A DNA stretch of 64,000 nt, taken from contig NZ_BCSX01000024.1 of assembly GCF_001570425.1 (NCBI RefSeq), positions 643,099 to 707,098 of the forward strand, written 5' to 3'. Source of the stretch: Mycolicibacterium brisbanense (GTDB lineage: Bacteria; Actinomycetota; Actinomycetes; Mycobacteriales; Mycobacteriaceae). Both the position numbers and the translations under genes were made by a program. Below the pieces are notes generated by a model. The model did no database searches. It was not told the DNA's origin and worked only from the letters and a program-made list of their open reading frames with translations. Positions 16,166 to 24,213 of this stretch are shown one piece after another (position 1 is the first letter of the stretch; each line of letters starts with the position of its first letter).

Positions 16166-16869
16166 GCGCACCGCTGCGGCTGGCCTGCCTCGACGCAGAA
16201 GCCCCGCCACTGTTTTCACTGTGGACACCCGAAAACGGCCGCACCGGTTACGAACCCGGTGTCGCCGAGGCCCTTGGCGCCGAACTGGGCCGGCCCGTCG
16301 AGTGGGTCCGAGTGCCATGGGTCGATATGATCCCCGCCGTGCAGCGCGGTGACGCCGACGCCGTGCTGTGTGGCCAGGGAATCACCGCCGAACGGCAGGC
16401 CCAGGTCGATTTCACCCGGCCGTACGCGATCTTCCACGAAGGCGTGCTGGTGCGACGCGGCGCAGGCATCCGCACCGCGGATGACCTGGTGGGCCGCAAG
16501 GTCGCCGCGATCGAGAACAGCACCAACATGGCGCTCGTCGAAACCTTCACCGGCGCAGTCCCGGTGGCGTTCGGTCCGGGATCCGACGATGTGTACGCCG
16601 ACATGCTGGCCGCGCTGCTGAACAAAGACGTGGACGCGGTCGTCGATGACGACGTGGTGTTCGTCCCGCTCGGGACCACCCACCCCGACTACGAGCTCGC
16701 GTTCACCGTTCAGACCGCCAACAAGTGGGGCATCGCAGTGGCCAAGGACCGGCCCGACACGCTGGCCGAGATCGACGGAGCGCTCAGCCGTCTGATCGAA
16801 TCGGGTCGCCTGCGCGATGTGTGGAAGGAGTGGCTGCCGACCCTCGACTACCCGTTCGGCGAGTCGTGA
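16162..16869 (+). CDS. periplasmic-binding-protein-like protein without signal peptide
   Basis: A 235-residue protein with the two-lobed SBP_bac_3 fold. GYEPGVAEALGAELGRPVEWVRVPWVDMIPAVQRGDADAVLCG and DFTRPYAIFHEGVLVRRG are the classical features of amino-acid-binding proteins, followed by the second-lobe DLVGRKVAAIENSTN. The protein starts directly with the first strand (MSAPLRLACLD), with no signal peptide or lipobox, and no ABC permease or ATPase gene is near. It should therefore be cytosolic, as an intracellular sensor, chaperone or enzyme for an amine or amino acid. GTGA overlaps tie it to the ligase before it and the amidotransferase after it. Confidence 0.82.
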   Translation: MSAPLRLACLDAEAPPLFSLWTPENGRTGYEPGVAEALGAELGRPVEWVRVPWVDMIPAVQRGDADAVLCGQGITAERQAQVDFTRPYAIFHEGVLVRRGAGIRTADDLVGRKVAAIENSTNMALVETFTGAVPVAFGPGSDDVYADMLAALLNKDVDAVVDDDVVFVPLGTTHPDYELAFTVQTANKWGIAVAKDRPDTLAEIDGALSRLIESGRLRDVWKEWLPTLDYPFGES

Positions 16870-17579
16870 GCCGGCCTCTGGTGGCGGTAATCGGCCGTCG
16901 CGCCACGCACGTGCCCATCCTGCGGTTCTCGGCGACGCTGGCCGCCGAGGCCATCTGCGAAGCGGTGTGGTCGGCAGGGGGCGAACCCGTGGTCCTGCAC
17001 GGGCCGGCGGGTGATCCCCTCGCCGAATTACCCACGCGGCTCGAATGTTTCGATGGCGTGCTGCTGCCCGGCGGAGCCGACATCGAACCCAGCCGCTACG
17101 GCGCCCAGCCCGCGCCCGAGACCACGGACACGGTGGCATTCCAGGACGATCTCGACCTCGCGGTCGCGCGAGCGGTGATCGATCTCGACCTGCCCACCCT
17201 GGCGATCTGCCGTGGCATGCAGGTGCTCAACGTGGCGTTGGGAGGCAGTCTCATCCAGCACGTGACCGAGAGCAATACCCAACACCGCAATGGGATTCAC
17301 CCGGTGTCGGTCGTCACGGGCTCCGCGCTGCACGCCATCGTCGGTGCGGAGACCATCGACGTATCCTCCTATCATCACCAGGCGCTCGACCGCCTCGGCG
17401 CTGGTCTGACCGTCACCGCCGTGGCGGCCGACGGTGTCGTGGAGTCGGTCGAGCACGCCCGCGCCGGCGTCGTCGCCGTGCAATGGCATCCCGAGGACCG
17501 CCACGCCACGTCGGCAACCGACGCCGCACTGTTCACCGATCTCGTCGACCGCGCCCGCAAACGAAAGGAATCCAGATGA
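16866..17579 (+). CDS. class I glutamine amidotransferase-like hydrolase (PuuD-like), first copy
   Basis: A 237-residue peptidase C26 protein. LLPGGADIEPSRYG near residue 60 and ICRGMQVLNVALGGSLIQH supply the nucleophile Cys; the His and Glu of the triad lie in VAVQWHPED near the C-terminus. PuuD-type enzymes hydrolyse gamma-glutamyl amides, releasing glutamate. The GTG at 16866 overlaps the preceding stop. Placement after a gamma-glutamyl-amine-ligase-like gene supports release of glutamate from the modified catabolite. Confidence 0.85.
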   Translation: MSRPLVAVIGRRATHVPILRFSATLAAEAICEAVWSAGGEPVVLHGPAGDPLAELPTRLECFDGVLLPGGADIEPSRYGAQPAPETTDTVAFQDDLDLAVARAVIDLDLPTLAICRGMQVLNVALGGSLIQHVTESNTQHRNGIHPVSVVTGSALHAIVGAETIDVSSYHHQALDRLGAGLTVTAVAADGVVESVEHARAGVVAVQWHPEDRHATSATDAALFTDLVDRARKRKESR

Positions 17580-18388
17580 CCGCTCGGGTCCGCCTGGCCG
17601 ACGTCCTGCCGGTTCTTCCGGCCCCGCAGACGCCCCGCGCGCACGTGTGCGTGCTGGCCTCGCTCAACTTTCCCGGCATCACCCCCGAGGACGTCGGACT
17701 GATCCGCCGGTTCACCCGTCTGGCGCTGACGACGCTGATCGAGCTCGGCGCCACCTTCGAGCTGTGGGACACCACCGAGGCGCTCGACAACCCCTCGGGT
17801 GCCGGGGAATTCGACGGTCTGCTGTTGCTCGGCGGCGGCGACATCGACGGCTCGTGCTACGGGGTGAGCACGCCGAACCCCGCCGGCTACGGCATCGACG
17901 CGCGGGCCGATCACGATGCGTTCGCCGCCATCGAGGCTGCCGAAGCTGCGGATCGCCCGATTTTCGGTATCTGCCGCGGATCACAACTGCTCAACGTGGC
18001 CCGCGGTGGGACCATCGTGCCCGACATCGTCGACTACGCGCTGCACCACGGCCGTCCGGGCGAGCCGACGTTCGTCGACGAACCGATCGACATCGTCCCG
18101 GGCACTCGTTTGGCGTCCATCCTCGGTGCCGACCGGGTAATCGGGCGGTCCGGTCACCACCAGGCGGTCGACCGGGTCGGTACCGGACTCGTGGTGGCCG
18201 CGCGAGCGCTCGACGGAATCGTCGAAGGCATCGAGGATCCGGGCCGCTTCTACCTCGGCGTGCAGTGGCATCCCGAAGACGAGGACGGGCCCGCGGCCGA
18301 TCGGCAACACCTGTTCGGCGCGTTCGTCGATGCGGCCGCGCGGTCCAGTCGCGTGCCCCATCCCGCGGAACTGCATTCCAGGTTGTAA
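17576..18388 (+). CDS. class I glutamine amidotransferase-like hydrolase (PuuD-like), second copy
   Basis: A 270-residue relative of the preceding protein with an intact triad: GGGDIDGSCYG, then IFGICRGSQLLNVARGG (nucleophile Cys), and GVQWHPEDED with His and Glu. The two neighbours are diverged from each other, so this is not a recent duplication. It starts with ATG at 17576, overlapping the previous stop, behind AAAGGAA. The last eight residues (PAELHSRL) and the TAA lie inside a dispersed palindromic repeat, so the repeat has supplied the present C-terminus. Confidence 0.85.
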   Translation: MTARVRLADVLPVLPAPQTPRAHVCVLASLNFPGITPEDVGLIRRFTRLALTTLIELGATFELWDTTEALDNPSGAGEFDGLLLLGGGDIDGSCYGVSTPNPAGYGIDARADHDAFAAIEAAEAADRPIFGICRGSQLLNVARGGTIVPDIVDYALHHGRPGEPTFVDEPIDIVPGTRLASILGADRVIGRSGHHQAVDRVGTGLVVAARALDGIVEGIEDPGRFYLGVQWHPEDEDGPAADRQHLFGAFVDAAARSSRVPHPAELHSRL

Positions 18389-18425
18389 AAGTCGCCGCTC
18401 AACCGCCGGGAATGCAGTTCCGCGG
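18363..18425. repeat. dispersed palindromic repeat, copy 2 (bidirectional terminator)
   Basis: Perfect 17-nt arms: CCGCGGAACTGCATTCC at 18363-18379 and its complement at 18409-18425. The loop GGTTGTAAAAGTCGCCGCTC matches copy 1 at 8811-8867 almost base for base. It lies between convergent genes, covers the end of the amidotransferase gene and stops just before the stop codon of the gene at 18427. Confidence 0.85.
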
Positions 18426-18426
18426 T

Positions 18427-19833
18427 TCAGTCGCGGATCATGCCCTTGTTCCGCATCAGGAAATCGGCAAAGAATCCGTCGTGTGGCATCTCGGGTGCGG
18501 CGTCGGAGGTGACGTGCTTGCCGGCGTAGACGTTGGCCACGGTCGGCTCGTCGAGCAGTGCGTCGACCACGTCCTCGTCGGTGGTGATCGCATTGACCAC
18601 CAGCGAGTGCCGCAACGGGGCCACGCCGTCCTCGCGTGACCACGGTGCGATCCATACACACGGGAACGCCAATTCGGTGTTGAGCATGTCGACGTCGGGG
18701 CGCTCGAGCAGGTGCACCGCGGGACGCAGCGCAGCGGAGCCGTCGCCCAGATCCGCGACCACCTGATCGGCACCAAGCAGCGGTTCTGCGCCGCGGGATT
18801 TGGCCGCAAGGTATTCGGCGACGCGCCTCGCCGAGGCCATCGGTTGGATCGGCAGGATCGCACGCTCGTCGGATGCCGGCAGCGGCTCGATCGTCATGAG
18901 CCGCGCGGCTATCGCCTCGGCGAGTGCGCGGGGATCCCCTTCGTACAGAACAGCGGTGGCATTGGTGCACGCCATCCCGCCCTGCCCGCTGATCGAATCC
19001 ACGATCGCATCGAGGTATGCGCGCCAATCCATGTCGGCGGTGATGAGGATCTTGGTGCGGCCCGGTCCGTTTGTCAGCACGGTCGGATCGCGCGCGTACT
19101 TGTCGACGACGTCCTGACCGCCGTACACGACGGCCAGATCGGCCGCGTCGACGATCTCGGCCGCACCGGCATGGTCGGTGGGCAGATACACCGCATCTTC
19201 GGTGCGAAAACCGGCCTGCCGCAACGCATTGATCAGGCGGTGCGCGGTGAAGGGCTCACGCCGCGATGGTCGAACCGCGACCCGGAAGCCGAGCGCAAGG
19301 GCCTGGGCCCATGACCCGTGCACCCCCGGACTGTTTCCCGACGCGTGCACGGCCAGCACGTCGCCACGTCGCGCCCACACTGCGCTCCCCCGCCGGGTGC
19401 GTTCGTCCCGCCAGTCGAGGACGGCCCCGACCGGGCGAGCCGGCGTTACCGCGTCGACGGCGCCGCGCACAGCCTCGGCGACACCATGGGCGCTCGTACG
19501 CGCGACGGCGACCGGCAGACCCGCCACCCGGCTCACCATCGCGACGTACCCCTCGAAATCCAGGCCGCCGAGCGGTGCCGTCTCGAAAATGTCGGCGGCG
19601 TCGGCCAAGGCGCGCTCCCGCCGAGCCACCGGCAACGGCGCCACCCGGCGCTGCGTCCGCACGGTGCGGCTGACGTACAGCGGTGGCACGATGCTCAACT
19701 CGGCCACCGGGGTGCCTGCCACGTCGGTGATCACCTCGCGGCTGCGCGTACGGTACTCACCGCCGGGCCCCAGGGCATCGACATAAAGCACTGGGCTGCT
19801 TGGTTTTTCGACGTTATCCGGTGTCACATTCAA
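18427..19833 (-). CDS. aldehyde dehydrogenase-superfamily protein, acyl-reductase (LuxC)-like
   Basis: A 468-residue protein of the ALDH superfamily. VLAVHASGNSPGVHGSWAQAL is the nucleotide-binding region, and GQGGMACTNATAVL contains the catalytic Cys at residue 289. The order, and the lack of the usual ALDH Glu motif, fit the LuxC-type acyl-reductase group that reduces activated acyl groups to aldehydes. A TTG at 19833 overlaps the upstream stop and has GAGGG six bases before it; a GTG two codons later is the alternative. It is last in a four-gene minus-strand operon with an adenylate-forming enzyme, so the two may act as an acid-to-aldehyde pair. The LuxC assignment is inference. Confidence 0.7.
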   Translation of the reverse strand: MNVTPDNVEKPSSPVLYVDALGPGGEYRTRSREVITDVAGTPVAELSIVPPLYVSRTVRTQRRVAPLPVARRERALADAADIFETAPLGGLDFEGYVAMVSRVAGLPVAVARTSAHGVAEAVRGAVDAVTPARPVGAVLDWRDERTRRGSAVWARRGDVLAVHASGNSPGVHGSWAQALALGFRVAVRPSRREPFTAHRLINALRQAGFRTEDAVYLPTDHAGAAEIVDAADLAVVYGGQDVVDKYARDPTVLTNGPGRTKILITADMDWRAYLDAIVDSISGQGGMACTNATAVLYEGDPRALAEAIAARLMTIEPLPASDERAILPIQPMASARRVAEYLAAKSRGAEPLLGADQVVADLGDGSAALRPAVHLLERPDVDMLNTELAFPCVWIAPWSREDGVAPLRHSLVVNAITTDEDVVDALLDEPTVANVYAGKHVTSDAAPEMPHDGFFADFLMRNKGMIRD

Positions 19834-20921
19834 TAGACGCCCTCGATGGCGGGCTCGCCTTCGAAGGTGGCGACGGGAGCCACCTCGCTGACCGAATCAC
19901 CGATCTGCCCTGCGGGCCCGGGCATGCGGATCGCGGTGTCTCGTTCGAGATTGTTCGGGATGAACGCGCCCTTGCTGATGTGGTTCATCACCACCTGACC
20001 ACGGCGGCCGTACGGCACCTGCTCCCCCGTGTCGGGATCGATGACCCAGAACACGACGTACGGGGTGCGCGGGTCGAAGACGAACACGTCCCCGTCGACC
20101 CGGGTCGTGGCCTGCGACAGGATCATCGTGCTGCCGAAGGCCATGGCGAAAGCAGTCTCCGGGAAGATGTCGCGAAGCAGGTCGAGCGTGTCCAGGTCGA
20201 CGTGCGCGCCGCTGAGGAGCACAAACCGGATCTTCCTGTTGACCATGTCGACCAAGGCATCGTCGCGGGCGATCGCCTCCAGCAGCGGTGGGCTGGTGTG
20301 CAGGTTCGCCACGTTCTGGGTCTGCAGGATGAAGCGGGCCTGCTCCAGGAGGTGTTCGACGTATGCCGACGCCTCCCCTGCGGCACCCCGCACAATGACC
20401 TTCTTCACCCATCGCGGGTCCATGTCGACCGGGAAGAACACCGAGCCCAGCCGCTCACTCACCGCACGCGAGAAGTGGCCGACGCCGTGCGGGCCGCCGG
20501 GCATCACGAACAGCAGACCTGAGCCGGCCACGAACCCGCCCGCCGTGAAGTCCTCGATCTGCCATCGGGTGACCTGCTCGACCCAATCAGGCAGCTGCGC
20601 TGTGCGTTTGGGGGCACCGGTGGTTCCGCCGGACTCGAATACCTTGGGCACCGGCGGCGGCGATCCGTAGCCGCGCGGGATGAGATCCTCGACCGGTGTG
20701 TTGCGCAGTTCGTTGACGAGATTCGGGAAGAGCCGCAGGTCGTCGAACCCACGCACGTCGGTCAGGGGATCGAACGACAGGGTCTGGGCCGCGCGCAGCC
20801 AGAACGGTGAGCCGGTGTGCGCCCCGAAGTGCCAGGCGATCGCGGCACGCAGATACGCCTCGGGATCGGGTGGTGGGTCAGGGCGGGGCACATCCAACAG
20901 CGAGAAATCAATCTCGGCCAT
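19830..20921 (-). CDS. adenylate-forming enzyme, PaaK/LuxE-like
   Basis: A 363-residue member of the ANL superfamily, short compared with acyl-CoA ligases (about 500) because it lacks a full C-terminal swinging domain. The phosphate loop FESGGTTGAPKR is at residues 95-106, and GDVFVFDPRTPYVVFWVIDPDTGEQVPYGRRGQVVMN contains the Asp and ribose-binding region. Length and the companion ALDH-type protein recall the LuxE acyl-activating subunit of fatty-acid reductases. It should activate a carboxylic acid as an acyl-AMP. Phenylacetate-CoA-ligase-like annotation is the alternative. The stop overlaps the next start. Confidence 0.7.
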   Translation of the reverse strand: MAEIDFSLLDVPRPDPPPDPEAYLRAAIAWHFGAHTGSPFWLRAAQTLSFDPLTDVRGFDDLRLFPNLVNELRNTPVEDLIPRGYGSPPPVPKVFESGGTTGAPKRTAQLPDWVEQVTRWQIEDFTAGGFVAGSGLLFVMPGGPHGVGHFSRAVSERLGSVFFPVDMDPRWVKKVIVRGAAGEASAYVEHLLEQARFILQTQNVANLHTSPPLLEAIARDDALVDMVNRKIRFVLLSGAHVDLDTLDLLRDIFPETAFAMAFGSTMILSQATTRVDGDVFVFDPRTPYVVFWVIDPDTGEQVPYGRRGQVVMNHISKGAFIPNNLERDTAIRMPGPAGQIGDSVSEVAPVATFEGEPAIEGVY

Positions 20922-20983
20922 ACCGCAATCCTGGCGCAGTGACTACACAGGCGCAGCCGATCCGGTGGAGAGTCAGTGAACTC

Positions 20984-22036
20984 TCAGCGCCACCTTGCCC
21001 ATACATAGGGCACGAGGGCACGCAGGAAGTCCAGGTCGGGGCCCGGCTGGGCATCGGCGAACGCCTGCTCGAAGTACTCCTCGGCGACCAGCAGGATGCC
21101 CTCGGCGAATTCGGCGGTGAATGCAATGCTGCCGTAATGGTCCATCATGGCGCGCACGGTGCGCACCATCTCGGGCGAGCGTTGCTGCCGCGACAGGCTC
21201 AGGAACTGCCGCACCAAGGTCTTGTCCGCGGCGTCGGCCACGCTTATCAGGTGGACCAGCGGCAAGGTGCGCTTGCCTTCGTAGAGATCGCCGAGGATCT
21301 CCTTGCCGTACGTTTCCTCATCCCCGATGAGGTTGAGCAGGTCGTCGCGAATCTGAAACGCCGCTCCGAAGTGAAAGCCGAAGCGCACCAGCGGACCGAG
21401 TTCGACCGTGCCCCCGCTACCCACGATCGCCCCGACCCGCAGTGGATGGATCGTGGTGTACCAGCAGGTTTTGTGCATGATGAGGTTCAGGTAGTCCTCG
21501 GGGACCAGGTTGTCCACGGAGTCCAGCCGCCAGCCCACCTCGGTTGCTTGGCCTTCCAATGTACGCATGGCCATCGTGTCGAACTCGGCCCAGATCAGGT
21601 CGGCCAGGTCGCGGTCCAGGCGGCGCACGGCCTTTCGCAGTACCTGCCCGGCCACCACGGCCAGGCCGTCGCCGGCGTTGAGCGCTGCCGCGACTCCGTA
21701 GGCGGCCGACAACGTCGGCCTGCCCCGGCGCATCTCGCTACCGTCGGCGATATCGTCGTGCACCAGAAAAGCGTTGTGCAGCAATTCGATTGCCACCGCA
21801 AGCCCGAGCAGATCGTCGGCATCCGCGCCGAACGCGCGCCCCGCCGAGATGCACAGAGCCGGCCGCAGCGCCTTGCCGGGGCGCGCCGGATATTCCCGCA
21901 TCGGCGTGTAAAGCCACTGTGCGGGTTCACCTTCGGGCAAGGCATCGAGCATCGACCGCCGCACCAGCTTGCCCACGCCGCGCAGTCTGTCCTCGACAAC
22001 GGCGATCAACTCGTCGCGGTCGGTCACGCTGCTCAT
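20984..22036 (-). CDS. polyprenyl (isoprenyl) diphosphate synthase
   Basis: A 350-residue trans-isoprenyl diphosphate synthase that condenses IPP with allylic diphosphates. The first Asp-rich motif is DDIAD at residues 94-98 (context LVHDDIADGSEMRRGRPT); the second, IRDDLLNLIGDEE near residue 233, has Asn where DDxxD has its last Asp. GKALRPALC is the IPP-binding Lys/Arg region. The ATG at 22036 overlaps the stop of the upstream gene as ATGA. Product length cannot be read from sequence; the residues before DDIAD (HNAFLV) lack the bulky aromatics typical of very short products. It sits between a protein of unknown function and the acyl-activating gene. Confidence 0.9.
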   Translation of the reverse strand: MSSVTDRDELIAVVEDRLRGVGKLVRRSMLDALPEGEPAQWLYTPMREYPARPGKALRPALCISAGRAFGADADDLLGLAVAIELLHNAFLVHDDIADGSEMRRGRPTLSAAYGVAAALNAGDGLAVVAGQVLRKAVRRLDRDLADLIWAEFDTMAMRTLEGQATEVGWRLDSVDNLVPEDYLNLIMHKTCWYTTIHPLRVGAIVGSGGTVELGPLVRFGFHFGAAFQIRDDLLNLIGDEETYGKEILGDLYEGKRTLPLVHLISVADAADKTLVRQFLSLSRQQRSPEMVRTVRAMMDHYGSIAFTAEFAEGILLVAEEYFEQAFADAQPGPDLDFLRALVPYVWARWR

Positions 22037-22710
22037 GGCGCGCTGCGTGTCACTGTCAGCGCAATCGGCAGCCAGACATCCGGATGCCCATCGGCGAGCA
22101 GGGTTCCGCGGTAGCACCCGGCCGTGGCCCCGCCGGGTACGTCGATTTCCATCGTCACGCCGCGGCTGGAGCGTGCGACCATCGGAACGGCGCCCGGGGT
22201 GAAGCGCACGCCGGCCGCGGGTATCGCCGACCCGTCGTGCGCCAACAGATCGCTGCACCGCAGCATCACGGTGCCGAGGTCCTCGGTTCCGCCGTTGTGC
22301 AGCCACACTTCGGTGCAGACGGATCCGGCCTCGGTCGCCTCAAGCAGAAGCGGGGCACCGGCACGTGAATTCCCCAAGTCCAGCGTCGCGGTGTCCGAGG
22401 GCGTGGCGGTCACCGAGCGCAGCGATCCGACTACTTGACCGAGCATCTTCTGCCAGGCTGCGACGACCTGGTCGACATCGGGCAGCGCGGTTGGTTGCCT
22501 TGCTTGCGTTGGCGTTTCGGCACTGTCGGCGCCCGATGCCGGGTCGGCGGGCCTGCTCATCCGGACGAAGCGGTCGACGATGCTGGACGCCGCGCGAAAG
22601 CCTCTGGCTTGAATCTCACCGAGCGCGCGGACGTTGACCGCCGGGTCGAATGCGGCTGCCCAGGGGATGTCGGACAGGGTGCCCTCGCCCTGCGGCCCGC
22701 CGTCGCTCAT
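22033..22710 (-). CDS. unknown protein: amphipathic helices plus C-terminal beta-sandwich
   Basis: A 225-residue protein, first gene of the minus-strand operon. Residues about 25-60 (NVRALGEIQARGFRAASSIVDRFVRM) form amphipathic helices reminiscent of phasins, a Pro/Ala-rich linker follows, and residues about 125-225 are predicted beta strands ending in GCYRGTLLADGHPDVWLPIALTV. A similar ending, LYVGKVELTGGSVADVTVDVAI, is found in the protein encoded at 24213, so the two appear to share a C-terminal immunoglobulin-like domain. The ATG at 22710 follows GAGGGAA. I do not recognise a family and infer no activity; a surface or scaffold role on a lipid body or enzyme assembly is possible. Confidence 0.72.
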   Translation of the reverse strand: MSDGGPQGEGTLSDIPWAAAFDPAVNVRALGEIQARGFRAASSIVDRFVRMSRPADPASGADSAETPTQARQPTALPDVDQVVAAWQKMLGQVVGSLRSVTATPSDTATLDLGNSRAGAPLLLEATEAGSVCTEVWLHNGGTEDLGTVMLRCSDLLAHDGSAIPAAGVRFTPGAVPMVARSSRGVTMEIDVPGGATAGCYRGTLLADGHPDVWLPIALTVTRSAP

Positions 22711-22789
22711 ATGGTCGTTCCCTCGTGATTCGGCCAAATTGACACCTGTTACGCGTATGCTAAGGCCGCATTCGACCGGAGGGCCGCTG
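22711..22789. promoter_or_regulatory. divergent promoter region of the two isoprenoid-linked operons
   Basis: Seventy-nine bases separate the divergent starts. On the plus strand TATGCT at 22756-22761 is the best -10 candidate; a TTGACA at 22739-22744 is too close to serve it. No clear operator repeat was found. Confidence 0.4.
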
Positions 22790-23929
22790 ATGTCGAAACT
22801 TCAATCGCAGCTTGCCCTATTCGGAGCTATCGACCAAGAAGTTGTCAACGCAAAGACCCGCCTGCGCGCAGGAGCCACCGGACGGGATGCCGACATCGAC
22901 TCGGCCGTCATCGACATGGTCGGACGGTTCCTCCCCGGTTCGACGGGGTTCGGCCAGTCGGGCTGGTACCAGGAGCTGCAAGTTCTCGTCCAGACCCAGG
23001 CCACCCATTCGTCTGACAGCGCGGGGTTCACCTTTCCCGACCTGCGCACCGCGGTCGACGACCTCGCGGAACGCCACGACGAGGAGGAGACCGACGACCG
23101 CGACCCGATCCTGGCCAGGGCCACCTACGCAGCCATCGTCCTCGACAAGATCTACCGCCTCATCGGACCGCCCGAGGGTATCTCGCCACTGACCGTGCTG
23201 GACCGGACGTTGGCCGGCTGGACGGACGAGCCGATCGGCGACCTGACGTTCCAACTGGAATCACAGATCGACGAGATCAACAGCCGTGAGGACTGGGTCA
23301 TGCGCGCCGAGATGTTCGTCGGCGGTCCGTTCGCTCGCGCGTCGAAGCCCTGTTTCGGCGCGCTGCGCAAGGTGGACGGGAAGTACTGCGCGTACATCAC
23401 CACCGACGACACCGCCGACGATCTGAGCGTGGACGACGTCGCCAAGATCGTCGACCCGATCAACTGGCACAACTGCTGCAGCTTCTTCTGCGAGATGCAA
23501 AACCAGAATCCTCAGTTCAGCGACGGCTGGAGCAGGCTGGTCGAACGAATCAGCGGCGAGTGCCAGAAGTACTACCTCGACACGGCCCTGATCTTCTGGA
23601 AACAGCAGCTGCCCGACGGTTCCCTCTACATCAACTACGACCTGGACAGCGACCGCCAGCACGACAGCATGTACGTCGATGTCGACAGCGGCTACATCTG
23701 GGTATCCCCGTTGCAGCCCAAGGGTGTTCGGATCCGCACCTCGAAGTTGGAGCGCGTCAACGGGTTGAGCCCCACCGCGACCGCGGCGCTGGCCTGCCTG
23801 ATGGGCTGGGGCACGGTCGCGTCGGAGATGCTCGCCGGGACGGCGCGCTCACACATGCAGAACCCCAACAAGCCGCCGGCGATGCTGCCGTTGCTGCTGT
23901 CCCCCAACAACTCCTCCGCCTACCAATAG
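22790..23929 (+). CDS. unknown conserved-looking 379-residue protein
   Basis: First gene of the plus-strand operon. There is no signal peptide and no membrane segment. The N-terminal half is acidic and helical (QSQLALFGAIDQEVVNAKTRLRAG; DDLAERHDEEETDDRDPILARAT). The C-terminal half is mixed alpha/beta with a Cys-rich stretch DPINWHNCCSFFCEMQN near residue 225, and YINYDLDSDRQHDSMYVDVDSGYIWVSP, whose pattern could be strands of a START-like (SRPBCC) cup. The Cys cluster could bind metal or simply be buried. The ATG at 22790 follows a GGAGGG. I do not recognise the family; it may bind a lipid or isoprenoid given the polyprenyl synthase gene across the divergent promoter. Confidence 0.72.
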   Translation: MSKLQSQLALFGAIDQEVVNAKTRLRAGATGRDADIDSAVIDMVGRFLPGSTGFGQSGWYQELQVLVQTQATHSSDSAGFTFPDLRTAVDDLAERHDEEETDDRDPILARATYAAIVLDKIYRLIGPPEGISPLTVLDRTLAGWTDEPIGDLTFQLESQIDEINSREDWVMRAEMFVGGPFARASKPCFGALRKVDGKYCAYITTDDTADDLSVDDVAKIVDPINWHNCCSFFCEMQNQNPQFSDGWSRLVERISGECQKYYLDTALIFWKQQLPDGSLYINYDLDSDRQHDSMYVDVDSGYIWVSPLQPKGVRIRTSKLERVNGLSPTATAALACLMGWGTVASEMLAGTARSHMQNPNKPPAMLPLLLSPNNSSAYQ

Positions 23930-23937
23930 GGGGCCAC

Positions 23938-24213
23938 GTGAACCCGGAAAAGCCCAAGCTGCCACCGAATTTCGCCGACACCGTCAATGACACGGCGATG
24001 CTCACCAAGGACGCCATCGACCGCGCCAGCGGTGTCCTGGGCGACGCCGTCAAACGATGGATGGACGGGCTGGCCCGCTCAGACGTCGACGCCGTCACCC
24101 GCAACATCGGGACCCAGCTCAACGAGTTCTGGCTGAAGGTTTACGACACCGCCGAGGAGAACGTGACCCCGCCGCCCGCCGGACAAGGCAACCCTCCGGG
24201 AGGCGGCATCTGA
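23938..24213 (+). CDS. small phasin-like helical protein
   Basis: A 91-residue protein consisting of two long amphipathic helices (NFADTVNDTAMLTKDAIDRASGVLGDAV and DVDAVTRNIGTQLNEFWLKVYDTAEEN) between Pro-rich ends (PEKPKLPP and PPPAGQGNPPGGG). The GTG at 23938 is eight bases after the previous stop and sits behind AGGGGG. Its stop overlaps the ATG of the next gene. The make-up resembles phasins or other particle-coating proteins; this is an inference from composition only. Confidence 0.68.
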   Translation: MNPEKPKLPPNFADTVNDTAMLTKDAIDRASGVLGDAVKRWMDGLARSDVDAVTRNIGTQLNEFWLKVYDTAEENVTPPPAGQGNPPGGGI

